A stretch of DNA of 64,000 nt from Adiantum capillus-veneris (lineage: Eukaryota > Streptophyta > Polypodiopsida > Polypodiales > Pteridaceae). A program made the position numbers and the translations under genes. Where the stretch lies: contig CM043967.1 in the NCBI GenBank assembly GCA_014529385.2, forward strand, positions 8,708,501 through 8,772,500, given 5' to 3'. Position 1 is the stretch's first letter, and the number at the start of each line of letters is the position of its first letter. The notes beneath the pieces are model-generated. The model was not told the origin of the DNA, ran no database searches, and saw only the letters and a list, made by a program, of their open reading frames with translations. This document shows, piece after piece, positions 24,164-35,749 of the stretch.

Positions 24164-25275
24164 TTGGTGCCATTGTCGAGGATGACAGCCCTGGGTAGGT
24201 GACCTAGACTAGTCTTACACAGTAAAAGTCCCTCTAGTTCTCCAGAATCTTTTTATCTTGTTTTAGGTAAGATCTGGGAATTGGACTCATGAGATCTTAG
24301 AGAGGTGCTAGGGAGCAAGTTCTCACTTGGATTTTCCACCGTAGGTAGTATTAGTCGTATTTTGGTGTTGATGTTTTGTGAGTGATTTGTGAGGTGATAA
24401 AAGCATTAGCTAGTTCGTGCAAAGCAGTGAAGTGTTTTTCTAATCATAAATGCAACACCCCATATGATGCATAGGAGTAGTTTTAGGAAGGACATGCTGA
24501 TTATGATCTAGAGCTATTCATCACAGAGTTATTTTCTTGTGTGCTTGTTTGCATCTAAGATCCAGAGAAGTTTGATTTTAGGGTAAAAATGCAATAAAAA
24601 AGCTTCTAAGGATGTTTGTGCATGATTGAATGCTATCGAGTGTATAAGAAAGCATATGCAAGAGATTTACTGAGGAAATTTTCAATTCAGAAATTGTGGA
24701 TATCATACTTGTATGATGTCTTGAGGGTTGTTAGAGGGTCAATTTGACAAAACTGGCTGCAGTAAAGTGTTCAGAAGGAAGTACACCTTGAGACTAGATT
24801 TTTTACCAGCATTTGGTGCTTGAAACACAAAAGGAAAGAAATAATAGAGTGAAATTTAGAAAATTGCTTTGTTTGAGCTTCAAAGGGTATGAAAACTCTT
24901 GATAAGGCATAAAACCAAGTAAGGAGACTCTAGAGACAAGTTTGGACAAGTTCAGAGTGAAAAATTCATAGATTAACCAAGTAAGGAGACTCTAGAGACA
25001 AGTTTGGACAAGTTCAGAGTGGAAAATTCATAGATAGACATCAAATGTGTATGATGTCTCAAGGACAAATCTGAGAGTCCAACTGATCAACTGACCACAT
25101 AGGAGCGTTGGACATCTTGTGTTGAGCTTCTTGGCAATATTTCACCTCTTTGGAGCATTTATTTTTGAATTTCAAAAGGATTTTAGAAATTTAGAGAAGA
25201 AAAAGGTAAAAAGTGGTGATTCTGTGCAATTTTGACTTCTAAAATTTGTTGTGAGAACATGTGCATGATGTACAC
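24164..25275 (+). mobile_element. Leader of gypsy B (primer site and non-coding)
   Basis: It begins with a primer-binding site (TGGTGCCATTG). No coding sequence is visible. A 62-bp tandem duplication covers 24914-25036. Palindromic motifs of the form GACATCMTAC-GTATGATGTC occur at 24699-24720 and 25036-25059, like the one in gypsy A. It is interrupted at 25275 by CACTA 2 and resumes at 33031. Confidence 0.65.
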
Positions 25276-25551
25276 CACTACAAGAGGTTGTGTGCTCTTG
25301 TGACGCTGTTAGCGACGGAAATACATTGGGTTTTTATAACCCCCGGCGTCGCTAAAACCGTCGCTACGAGCGTCGCTACGAGAGCGTCGCTATAAGAGTC
25401 GCTATATGCGTCGCTATATGCGTCGCTATAAGCGTCGCTATATAGAGACGCTCATAGCGATGGTTATAGCGACGTTTACACTGAAGACTATAGCGATGCT
25501 CATAGCGACGCTACAGAGCCATAAATAGCGACGGTTATAGCGACGCCCGAG
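25276..25551. repeat. Left terminal and subterminal repeats of CACTA 2
   Basis: After the terminal repeat there are more than ten copies of GCGTCGCTA or its complement TAGCGACG in both orientations within 250 bp. Such arrays bind transposase. Confidence 0.88.
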
Positions 25552-25912
25552 AGAATTTTTTTTTTGGTGGCAGGGCATTGAATGCCCTGCCACCCATCAA
25601 CCATATTGTACTTGATTCACTTTTTAAAAAAAGTGCAAGGGTAGATAATAGACCCAAAATAGTCACCCACAAGACGCATTGTTTGCGAAATTGACAATTG
25701 TACACATCATAGGCAAAATGAATTGATTGGCAAATGTAATAATGACAATTGTACAACATCATAGGCATAAAGAATTGATTGGCAAAAGGAACTGCGGTGA
25801 CAAATGTAATAATATACATGGTTCAAAAAGACGTATAAAATCCGACTCATGATACATAAGCTATGAGAAACCCTAAACTAATGCTATTTAGCTACGGCTA
25901 AACTGACGTCGT

Positions 25913-27222
25913 CTAGTCAAACGTCTCATCGCGTCCAAGCGACGTATCTGTTGGATTCTGCAAAAAAAGACAATAAGACAGCTTTCAGTAAGTATAAACA
26001 TATAACGACATTTATAAAACAATACAAAAAATAAAAAAGAGTAAACCCTAATACTAACCATGCCGCCGCGAGAACTGAGAATGTCCATAAGGGCGTTTAA
26101 GCCCTTCCTGCCTGCGTACTCGCGCTCGTACGGTGTGGGATCACAACCTGTCATCGACCACTGTCAAAACATACAAAGATTTCATTATGTTAGAATTAAA
26201 AAACTCATAAACCCTAAACTATCGAACATAAAGAGCAATGTGAAAACACTTACAAAATTGGCCTCAAATGATGCCCATCCACCGCTCCCCAAGTGGTGCA
26301 AGCTCCCTGCCTCTACTCGCGCTCTGGCTGCATCCTTTTGTTGCTTCCACTTGTCGGGATTCTCGCGCGCTGCTTTCTTTGCATTCTTCCAATCTTCTTT
26401 GGCCAGCCAATCTGGCCTGTTCCACCCATTCTTGATTGCTTTTTGCACTTCGGAACGCTTGTGTTTGCAGTATTCGCGCATTCGAATCTTCATCAGGTCT
26501 TCATTGAAGCGCTGATCCCGTGTTGGAACGGGAAACTCATCATGAAGTATGCTGATGACTCTGTTTTTTAAATCACTTGGTACTTCACTCCATTTGTTTA
26601 GTATGTAGTGTCTAAACAGCTGAGAGCAAAGACCACGCATGCGCGAGATCACCTTCTTTCCGTCATCATCCATGATGATGCCGCCGCTGAAGTCGATGGA
26701 GTAAGACAAGCCCTCTGGCTGGTGACGCGTGAACCTGGGTGTCCCGGCAGGGGTCTCTAGCGGTGTGTCGATGGGGGTACGGACGTCAGGTGTCTCCACC
26801 GGCGTCTGGGCCCCGAAGCGAGGAGTGTCGAGTGGGGTGGCTCTTGGCGGAGTAGGTAGAGGTGTGTAGCTTCTAGGAACAGTCAGCCGTGCAAAACCTG
26901 GCGTAGATGGCGATGCTGTGGCTGGTGTGGGGGCGGGCAAAGAAGGGGAGGGTAAAGAGCCTCATCGAACACGAGGCGGTGTGGAGGCATCGGTGGCGGA
27001 ATCCCCACAACAACCGCCACCGCCACCACTAGAGCGCCGGTGTCTAGACGAGTGTGAAGCTCGTCTCGTCGACGCCGAAGCTTCGGAGCACGCCGAATGC
27101 TCCAAAAGAGAGGGAGATGCGGATGGAGTAGGAACGCGCGATGATGCGCCAGAGCGATGACGCTCCACGTACCACCGTCTCTGCTGCGGTGACAAAGAAG
27201 AAAGAAACTCCTCATCATCCAT
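25913..27222 (-). pseudogene. CACTA 2 accessory transposase (TnpA-like, Transposase_24 type)
   Basis: Minus-strand gene beginning at 27222 (MDDEEFLSSLSPQQRRWY). A Ser/Arg-rich stretch follows, then an in-frame TGA at 26962-26964, then a Pro/Thr-rich repeat region (TPVETPDVRTPIDTP), then the conserved segment LNKWSEVPSDLKNRVISILH, EYCKHKRSEVQKA, NPDKWKQQKDAA and GSLHHLGSGGWASFEANF, which matches the plant transposase (Ptta/En/Spm) family. The donor AATTTTGTAAGTG (about 26250) and TTTTGACAG (about 26162) define an intron; a second runs from about 26058 to 25960. The proposed end is the TAG at 25913. TnpA proteins bind subterminal repeats. The TGA could come from CGA by C-to-T change. Confidence 0.7.
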
Positions 27223-27494
27223 ACCTGCATTAAACACACGAATATTTAAACTTAATATTGAATGAATAGAGTAGACAATGACGCAAAGACCATTAAATAC
27301 AATGACGTAATGGCGCATATAAATACAATGACGCAATGAATTGAGTGATAGAAGAGGCAAGTCGAAAACTCAGAATTTTCAATCAAAAGATGTGAGCGCG
27401 AGTAGAAAAGAGCGTTATACACCATGGAAGGTACTTAGAGAGCCAGAGCTTTTACAACACGGAGCAAAATTGTTCAAATACAATATTTGTGGCT

Positions 27495-30400
27495 TTAAGA
27501 GATCTCTCTCTCATCCTCGCATAACTCAGCATAACTTCCTATATCTATATAGAGCTCTCCGTTTAAACACATATCCTCTGTTTCATTTTGTAGCTCCTCT
27601 GCATGCACCCCATATAGAGTAGTAGCATCTTGATGCTCGTCTGGCACCACCGCAGCGGCTTCTGATTGAGCATCTTCTCTGATCTCCTCCATTGATGCCG
27701 TTGTGATTGGCACATGGTAGCCTTCATACGTCCTTGCACTACGAGGGGCTACCTCTATGACGTACCACCAGTTTGATGTAGACTTTGTAGGATGAAATAT
27801 TACCTGCCAGAGCCACATAACTTACATGAGAGCTTTCAAGCACATAACTTGTAAAAGGGGGATGTTAACTATTTACATACTTACTTGTTCACAATGCTCG
27901 GGTAGTACGAAAGTGTCTCTTAGGTCAGTCCATTTCTTAGTAGAATCCACCTCAAGAAAACCAGACTCTCCTCTACGCACAGTAGCGTTGCGACCCTCCA
28001 TGATTATCTTGAACCATTGCACGTCGAACAAGTCGACAAAAAATCCTCTGTAATCGATCCTCAAAATCTCTTGCAGCGTGCCGAAGTAAGTGAGTTCCGC
28101 CACCACAGGATCTGCATCAGAGGAACGTCGTCGACTAGACTGTTCAAATTTTGCCATGATTCCACAATCTTGAGTAAAACGCTTTTTGTCGATTCGTTCC
28201 ACCCTAAAATGTCGACCTTTACACCATGCTGCTGTGTATGACTTATACTACAACGAACAAAGATTATGAGTGGCCGTTCAAACGTTTATAAATAAAGTCA
28301 CTTGCTAGTCGTACATTGCAAACTTACCTTGGTCGCGCAACCCGAGAGTACTCCCACTCTTCCTCAGTCACTTCGTCACCGCATTGTTGTGCGCTTTTCA
28401 ATTGGTTGTGCAACCATCTTAAGCTCATGAAGGTTGGTAGGCTCTCCAGAACCGCTGGATAGTGCATCGGTGGTCGTCTTCCCCATCTCCACTCGATTCG
28501 TGCCCTTTGTCGCTCTTGCTTTGCATCCTCATATTGTGAAATCCACTTTTGCATCACTGGATTGTGAAGCATGCAAAATCGGTTGATTTTAGCCTCTAGA
28601 TCTTCCGTCATCTTCTTCTCAACACCGAGATTGCACATGACAATCCCAGATATGCGCTCATCATCTATGGTTCGCCATAGCGTGTCCCGGGCTTTATCAA
28701 ATCCGTCTAGCCACTCTCCAATGTACACTAGGGACTCTGATACCAACCAACCTTCTGCCATGCTACCCTCCGGACGTGCCTTTTGACGCACATATCCCTT
28801 AAGCGTTTTCATGAAACGTTCTAAGAAGAACATCCATCTGGAATGAACTGTGCCAGCTATTTCCACCTCATCAACTATGTGAACAAGAAGATGCACCTGA
28901 ATGGTTAGCATTGTAGTAGGAAAATGTTTCTCAAACATGCACACAAGCTCCGCAGCATTTAGTTTGGCGAATGGTATGGAGTCTACGTTGATCTCCTTTT
29001 GTGAGATCCATTGCACCAGCTTTGCAAGTTTGTAGATTGTGTTACGGATGTCGAGAGACAAACATCCCTCAATGGCAACCCACATTCTTGAATATGTGCA
29101 TTGGATCGAGCAAGTGATTGATCATGAGTCGGGGCCAGTATGGTAACTCGTACCATAGAGATAGTCTCTTCATCCTTGGAGGCAATCCGTCATCGCACAT
29201 CTCCTTCTGCTCTAACCATGCTTGTGTATACATCCTTGGTGGCTCTCTTCCCAAAAAGCCATCGCGTAACACATGATTCTCTGGAAGATACGCTTGATGA
29301 CCTTCGTAGATTTGCTTCTTCAGTGAGGGTGCCCTACGTGCATTCAGTCTAGGTCCACATGTGACACATGCTCTGTATCCGCTTGTTTGAAGCCCTGCAT
29401 GTATACACATGATAATAGATCAACTATGGGAAAAAACAAGATTTACAGTGTCTGAGTGAGGAGTGTCAATAGATCACCTGAGCATTCTGTTAGCCCGGGA
29501 TAGTCATGCATGGTCCACATTAGAATGCCTCTGATCAAAGCATTCCGTCGTCCTGTGTGTCGGCTCATATCCACCACCTCTATGCCAATCCACAATTGTT
29601 GTAGCTCTTCCAATAGTGGACGAAGATACACATCCATATTCCCCACTTTATATCGCCCTGGCACAATCAAGCTTAGCCATAGGTGCCCCTTCTTCGTAGT
29701 CAACCACGGGGGAATGTTGTAGTTGACGATGACAACGGGCCATACACTGTAAGATGTTGATCTTTGACCAAATGGATTTACGCCATCCATAGCCAGGCCT
29801 AAGCGCAAATTTCGAGCTTCCCTGGCAAAATCCGACCATGTTCCATCTATATGTTTCCAGGCTACGCAATCTGCAGGAATTCGTAGCACACCATCCGAAG
29901 ATTTATTCTCCTCATGCCATGATGCTAGGGCGGCCATGGACTTACATTCGAAGAAATGCTTGATGCGAGGAAGCAGAGGGAAATGTCGCAAAACCTTTTG
30001 TGGAATTTTTGTCCCGTGGAGATCTACTCGATATCTTTCGGAATCACATTTCGGACACTTCTCCATGTCTATGTATTCCCCTCTGAAAAGAATGCAGTCA
30101 TTAGGACAAGCGTGGATAGAATTGTAATCCATCCCCAAGTTTCGCAAAATCTTTCTTGCTTCATCTCGGGAATCTGGCATCACATTGTCAGCTGGTAGTA
30201 TGTGCTCTTTCAGCAATCTACACAACATAAAAATATGATACAGTCGTGTAAAAATCTATCAGATCATTATACATTTAGAGTTTTATTAAAGTAAACTAAT
30301 TGTAATAGATCACCTGAAAAGCGTTGTGACGCTAGTGTCACTCCATCCAAACTTTGCCTGCATGTTGAGAAGAACCAGGAGTGCTTTCAATCTAGACATA

Positions 30401-30846
30401 CGTGCTCCATTATACAATGGCGTATCGGCTTCACTTTTCATATCATCATAGATAAGCCTTTCTGAATCCATGATCGTCTCGATCATTTCATCAATCTCGG
30501 GCTCAAACATTTCCTCGTTGGGAATGTGCTCTGCATGATCATCCCCCGAGCTGTCAGAGGCTACATCTTGTGGCCTCACATATGCTGCTTGACCAAAGCG
30601 CCTGCGAACACGTCTATTGGGTTGCAAGATTGCTGCTTGTTGGCCAGCGTTAGAGTCCGACGAGTTATAATTGGCAACAACTCGATCTATAATAGATGGA
30701 TCGAACTCGCCAAATTCGCGAATGTGCTGCAAAGAAACACGTCTTGTCCGTCGCACAGCATGCTTGCATTGATTACAAGGACATAAGACCCTCGTTGAGA
30801 GATAGGTGTTTCGGTTGGACGGTCCCACATCCTCGTCACTACTCAT
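27495..30846 (-). pseudogene. tnpD: CACTA 2 transposase (tnp2/TnpD type) with internal deletion
   Basis: Exon order on the minus strand: a transposase-associated domain (VLCPCNQCKHAVRRTRRVSL) and acidic linker (30846-30310); tnp2 domain (ACPNDCILFRGEY, LGLAMDGVNPFG with a likely catalytic Asp, LSLIVPGRYKVGNMDVYLRP; 30228-29477); tnp2 end (LLDPMHIFKNVG; about 29398-29075); DUF4218-like (VHSRWMFFLERFMKTLKGYV; 29085-28324); DUF4216-like (VDLFDVQWFKIIMEGRNATV; 28202-27873); and an acidic tail (27818-27495). Clear splice sites include CTTTTCAG/GTGATC near 30313 and TTGTGTAG near 30217. At about 29075, HIFKNVG jumps to AIEGCL: about 100 residues present in CACTA 1 are missing and the frame shifts. 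Confidence 0.85.
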
Positions 30847-30910
30847 AATGAGGAAAAAAAAGTTATAACCTGGACAACAAATTTAATATTCTATTGGCAT
30901 TCTTCGTCTT

Positions 30911-30911
30911 A

Positions 30912-30942
<31 letters not shown>

Positions 30943-30966
30943 GTCTCTCTCTCTCTCTCTCACTCT
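30911..30966. repeat. (CT)n microsatellite upstream of CACTA 2 transposase
   Basis: A CT run with two CTGT interruptions. It lies between the transposase start and the conserved upstream block. Confidence 0.9.
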
Positions 30967-30970
30967 CTTT

Positions 30971-31164
30971 ACCTCACATTCTCTAGTCATGTCCAATCCC
31001 CGCACACCTCGGTCTAGAGGTGCACGAAGATCAGAACCACCGGGTTATAATCTCGTCTTTATTGGTCAATACCTATATTTGTGGGTACAAGAAATCTACA
31101 CACCCACGTCTACATGATACTGCATGTAGTGGAAAAAACCCCTTTGCCTCTTCTCTAGCTATAG
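30971..31164 (-). promoter_or_regulatory. Conserved upstream block of CACTA 2
   Basis: This is the counterpart of 13242-13433 in CACTA 1, sharing CACCTCGGTCTAGAGGTG-like words, TTTATTGGTCAA and AAAAACCCCTTTGCCTCTT. It sits just upstream of the transposase, so it is a promoter/leader candidate. Confidence 0.55.
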
Positions 31165-31403
31165 CACTTCACAGCATCTTAACATCTTTTCACAGTAGAT
31201 CTTTTCACTGTTCGTCTAACTCTAAACCCTAAACCGTAAGTAATTCTTGCGTGGACTCGATCTAACGTAAATAAGCGTAAATCTAAATAAACGTAAATCT
31301 AACTAAAAATAAACCTAAATCTAATTTAACGTAAGTCTACATCTAACCTAATCTTTAACGTCTTTTGGGATAGTTTCCTACGACGTTAAAACTCTCTTCC
31401 TCT

Positions 31404-31436
<33 letters not shown>

Positions 31437-32329
31437 ACCTAAATAAACCTAAGTCTAATCTAATATAACATAAATCTAAATCTAACGTAAATTATGTTAT
31501 ATTAAAAACAAAGAACTAAACTAACAGGGATTATAAGAACCTTAAAACTGATTTAACACATAATTTTTCACATAACTCGGCAAGAGTTGGCATCTCATCA
31601 CTAAAGATGTGAGAGTTAACTTCGGCGGTGACGCTGCCTCATCTCCATCCACATCTGATGACAGCAATTGGCCTTTAGGACCGTTCTTGCTCTTGTTACT
31701 AACTTTGAAGTTGCTGTTGAATGACTAGAGGTTGTCTAGATGGTCATTGTGTCGGGGATGTAGTGACTCTTGCCGCCCTGAAGATCCACCTTCTTCCATA
31801 TCTTCTGAGGACATTTCACCAGTACTTTTGGATCGACGGAGCCACCATGAGTGAAGGCAGCAATATTTCACCAGTACTTTTGGATCGACGGAGCCCACCA
31901 TGAGTGAAGGCAGCAATACCCTATATTCCATTGAGGGCTTTCTTCACCCGCTTCATGCAGGCATCGCAGTCTATGGAGACCTAAATCTAATCTAATATAA
32001 CGTAAATCTAAATCTATCGTAAATAAACATAAATCTAGTTAAAAATAAACCTAAATCTAATTTAATGTAAGTCTACATATAACCTAATCTTTAACATCTT
32101 TTAAGATAGTTTCCTACGACGTTATAACTCTCTTCTTCTTGTGTTGTGTGCGCGTGTGTGGATGTGTGCCAATAAAAAGAGATAAATGGTATAACCTTTC
32201 TATCACCCATGCCAAGTATGATAGATTGATTATGCCATTTCCCTCTTGAATAATAGGTCTTGAGTTCAACTCCTCGTCGACTAGATCTTTAGGTCTTTTA
32301 ATTTTAATTAGTTTCCTACGACGTTAAAT
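31165..32329. other. Non-coding 5' region of CACTA 2 with internal duplications
   Basis: No gene seen. A segment of about 95 bp (TTTCCTACGACGTTA and its upstream TAACCTAATCTTTAAC) occurs at about 31315-31409 and again at about 32051-32146, with a partial third copy at 32310. A 52-bp tandem duplication covers 31813-31917 (GTACTTTTGGATCGACGGAG in each unit). A (GT)n lies at 31404-31431. AAATCTAA words recur throughout. Confidence 0.75.
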
Positions 32330-32712
32330 TAGTTTCTCTCTCTTTCTCTCTCAATGTGTGTGCGTTTTTTTGGATCGTATGCATGTTTTCTCTCTCTTTC
32401 CTCTCTCAATGTGTGCGTTTTTTGTTTATGCATGTTCTCTCTCTCTTTTCCTCTCTCAATGCGTGCGTTTTTTGTTTATGCATGCTCTCTCTCTCTTTTC
32501 CTCTCTCAATGTGTGTGTGCATTCTTTGTTTATGTATGTGTGTGTGCGTTTTTGTTTTTGTTTGTACTCTCTCTCTCTCTCTCTCTCAAAAACACTATGT
32601 GTGTGTGTGTATGTGTGTGTGAGAGAGAGAGAGAGAGAGAGGGAGAGAGAAAGAGGGGAAGGGAACATGAGAATGAGGAGAGGGAAGGAGCATACCTGGC
32701 TCTCCTTCCTCT

Positions 32713-32764
<52 letters not shown>

Positions 32765-32773
32765 AGAAGAAAA

Positions 32774-32820
<47 letters not shown>
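32330..32820. repeat. Compound (CT)n/(GT)n/(GA)n block in CACTA 2
   Basis: Three consecutive units of about 58 bp (CTCTCTCAATGTGTGCGTTTT type) at about 32345-32515 are followed by (GT)n at 32597-32620, (GA)n, a purine block, (GT)n at 32718-32762 and (GA)n at 32776-32816. Confidence 0.9.
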
Positions 32821-32821
<1 letters not shown>

Positions 32822-32859
32822 CGTTACCTGCTCCTTGCTTGAGGGTGCCGAAAAACTCA

Positions 32860-33030
32860 GATCTGAGATCTGAGTTTTTGGGCGCGCTCGGTTATTTTTT
32901 TAGCCCAGCCGGCGTCGCTATGAGCGTCGCAAATTTACAAAGAAAGTTGCGACGCTCATAGCGACGCCGGGAATTTTTTTTTTGAGCGTCGCTGTGTGAG
33001 CGTCGCTAATATGAATAGCCTCTTGTAGTG
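32860..33030. repeat. Right terminal and subterminal repeats of CACTA 2
   Basis: It contains a short palindrome CAGATCTGAGATCTG, several GCGTCGCTA repeats in both orientations and the terminal CCTCTTGTAGTG. Two of the repeats, around 32914 and 32951, face each other and could form a hairpin. Confidence 0.85.
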
Positions 33031-33415
33031 CACATCAAGGAGCACCTAGGGTAGAAGCATAACTTCACTTTTGAACATCCTACATGTATGAAGACTTAGA
33101 GGGTAAATTTTGATCAAAACACACATTTGAGTACACCCTTGTGTTCTAGAAAATTTACGATGCAGATAGGAAAAACTTCATTGAATTGGGAGCATTCTTG
33201 GGCTTTCAAAGGCCAAGTGACAGATCAAGGAAAAGTGAATTCTTGAATTGATCATATCTAGCACAAAAGTGCTGAAATTGAGTTTTGAAAACTGTTGTGA
33301 GTTGCTTGTGTGGTAGAGGACCTCTAGAGTAAGTTTCACCTCATCCTGACACAGAAGACATCATACCCGTATGGTGTTTGAAGGCCATTTTTAGAAGCGA
33401 AGACTGACGTTAAAA
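33031..33415 (+). mobile_element. Gypsy B leader, continuation after CACTA 2
   Basis: It continues the non-coding leader interrupted at 25275. It holds two more degenerate palindromic motifs (33075-33096, 33356-33380). It ends abruptly at 33415 where the inverted-repeat arm begins. No coding sequence seen. Confidence 0.6.
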
Positions 33416-35568
33416 AATGATAAATAGCATGTAATCATATATCATGATTTACTAATTTTCATCTTTATGTTTTAAGTTAGAACTAGTATATTTTGACTTA
33501 GATAAATATTTATACTACTTTTCTAACCATGATATAAATTATCATGGCCTCTTTATTATGTAATCTAACTCTGATAAGTAGATGTAATCATCTACATGAT
33601 TTACTATTTTTTCCTTTACTTTTTATCTAAATTAGTATAATTTGACTCACATAAATATCTACACTAATTTTCTAGCCTTGACATAATTATCCAGGATTTT
33701 CATGATGTAATATAGCTTCAAAAATAGCATGTAATCATGTAAAACATGATTTACTAAATTCCCCCTTTACTTTTTTTTTTAATCTAAAATTAGTATAATT
33801 TGACTCAAAAAAATATCTATACTAATTTTTCAATCTTGACATAAATAAATAGTATGTAATCATATATTATAATTTACTAATTTTCCCTTTAATTTATCTT
33901 CAAAAATAGGGTCTTTTAACTAAGATAATTAGCTTAATTAACTTTATATGGTTAAGCTAATTATCATAGTCTCTAATGGTGTATTTTACTTATGAAAATT
34001 ATCTCAAATCTTTTTAGTTAATTTGCTATTTTTTCCCTTTAATTTTTCTTTAAAAACAATGTTTTTCTACTAAGATATTAGCTAAACTAATTATCTGTGG
34101 TTAAGATAATTATTACCGGTTTTTTAAGATGTGTTTTACCTTTGAAAATTGTCTCAAATCTTTTTAGTTAAATTTGCTATTTTGCCCTTTAATCTTTCCT
34201 TAAAAATAATGTTTTCTACTAAGATAATTAGCTAATCTAATTATCTATAGTTTAAGATAATTATCACTTGTTTGTTAAGATGATTTTTACCTCTGATAAT
34301 TATCTCAAAGCTTTTTGAATTAGTTTTGCTATTTTTTCTCTTTTAATTTTTCTTAAAAATAGTGTTTTTTTGCTGATATAATTAGTTAAACTAATTATAT
34401 AAGGTGAAGATAAATTATCACACGTTTCTTAAGATGAGTTTTACCTCTGATAATTATCTCAAAGCTTTTTGGATTGGTTTGCTATTTTTTCTTAAAAATA
34501 GTGTTTTTCTGATGGGATAACTAGTTAAAGTAATTAGCTGAGGTTAAGATAAATATCACAAGCTCCTTAAGATGTTTTTTACTTTTGATAATTATCTCAA
34601 AGCTTTTTGGATTAGTTTGATCATTTTTCCTTTAATTTTCCCTTAAAAACAGCGTAATTCTGCTTAAATAATTACAATAATTACTCAAAAAATTAAAAGA
34701 TAATTTTTCTAGCATTTTGACAGTCTTTCACAGCTCTAATAATTATCTCATATTAATCTAAATCTAATTAGTATAATTATCATTAATTTATGGTAGAATG
34801 AGTAATTTCAATCTTATTATAATATAATAATTAATTAGATTAGTATTCTTAAGCTTAATCTCAATAATCAAGAGAATTTAGAATCAGGAGAGAATGTTTA
34901 GAGTATAAATAGGTTTAATCTTTAGTTAATTAAGAAAATATAAATAGATTAACATAGTTTTACTAATTAAAAGAATTAGTGCTAATTACCATTGATTAAC
35001 CAACTAGAGCTTTGCTTTCTAGTGATTTTGAGAAGAGGTCCCTCTAGATGAGAGAGAATTTGCCAAGGCTCCGAGTCTGCCTGAAGTTGTGAAGCAAGGG
35101 GTCCTATTTATAGGTTTTTGGCACTCACAAGGTCTTATAGCAGCCCCCAGGCTCAAGATGGCGCCCCCTACTGCTAAATCTGCCCTGAGCAGGTTCATCA
35201 CAACCCCACACAGCCCCCCCAGCTTCTAGAATCGATTCTACTATTATCTTAACTTTTAATGATTAAATTTGAAAATATCGGCAATTTCTAGAACCTTAGG
35301 ATAAAAAGTCTAGCAGTAATAATTACTGAAACCATTCAATTTTAACTAATTAGATTCATAGTGTAACCTTTCAGAGCCCGTAACTTTTCCAGATTTTATT
35401 GGAAGTCGGTTCTGAAAAATTCTAACCATAGTAAAGCTCTGGTTACGGTTCCAAAAATACCAATGTTTGTCATAGTTGGATTATTTACAATGTTTTCTTA
35501 ACAACCAAGTTAATTTGATCAGGCATTGTACAATTTCAAAGTTTCAGAAACTGAAAACCTTACAATCA
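33416..35568 (-). repeat. Partial 3' LTR of gypsy C, left copy
   Basis: Mirror of 53982-56140. It starts (minus strand) with TGATTGTAAGG at 35568 after a GTTGGGG tract, has a TATAAATAGG box near 35110, and is cut off by the arm edge at 33416 inside AT-rich tandem repeats. The rest of the LTR is absent on this side. Confidence 0.75.
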
Positions 35569-35599
35569 CCCCAACTTAAGAAATTGAGATGTCCTTATC

Positions 35600-35749
35600 T
35601 CAACCGAATTTGGGAAACCTTTGAAAAGTGATACTTCGTCCTCCCATGTGGCGTCTTCAGTGGTAGTTTCCCCTCCATTTTACTAAATGTTCTCTGATTA
35701 CTCTGTTTTGCAGACTTCTTTCCCTAGTATCAAGAATACAATCTGGTTG
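35600..35749 (-). pseudogene. Chromodomain remnant of gypsy C, left copy
   Basis: Mirror of the chromodomain at 53800-53952. Compared with the right copy, one C is missing in the run that follows GGTTT, and the ACTACCCC region differs, so the frame is broken. The motif ATWEDEVSLFKG is still readable. Confidence 0.7.

Larger units (their letters stand above)
25276..33030 (-). mobile_element. CACTA (En/Spm-type) transposon 2, complete ends
   Basis: The left end starts CACTACAAGAGG (25276) and the right end finishes CCTCTTGTAGTG (33030), a perfect 12-bp terminal inverted repeat. The flanks are CAC (25273-25275) and CAC (33031-33033), the 3-bp target duplication expected of CACTA elements. The element is 7755 bp. 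Both ends carry GCGTCGCTA-type subterminal repeats. Two transposon genes lie on the minus strand. Both are damaged, so it would need help from another copy to move. Confidence 0.93.

Noticed and set aside
25300-25551. A CRISPR-like array (regular GCGTCGCTA repeats)
   Set aside because: The repeats are short, occur in both orientations and lie next to a CACTA terminal repeat in a plant-like genome; they are subterminal repeats.
32354-32960. Cys/Val-rich and Ser/Leu-rich frames
   Set aside because: They are translations of (GT)n and (CT)n repeats inside the CACTA 2 terminal region.
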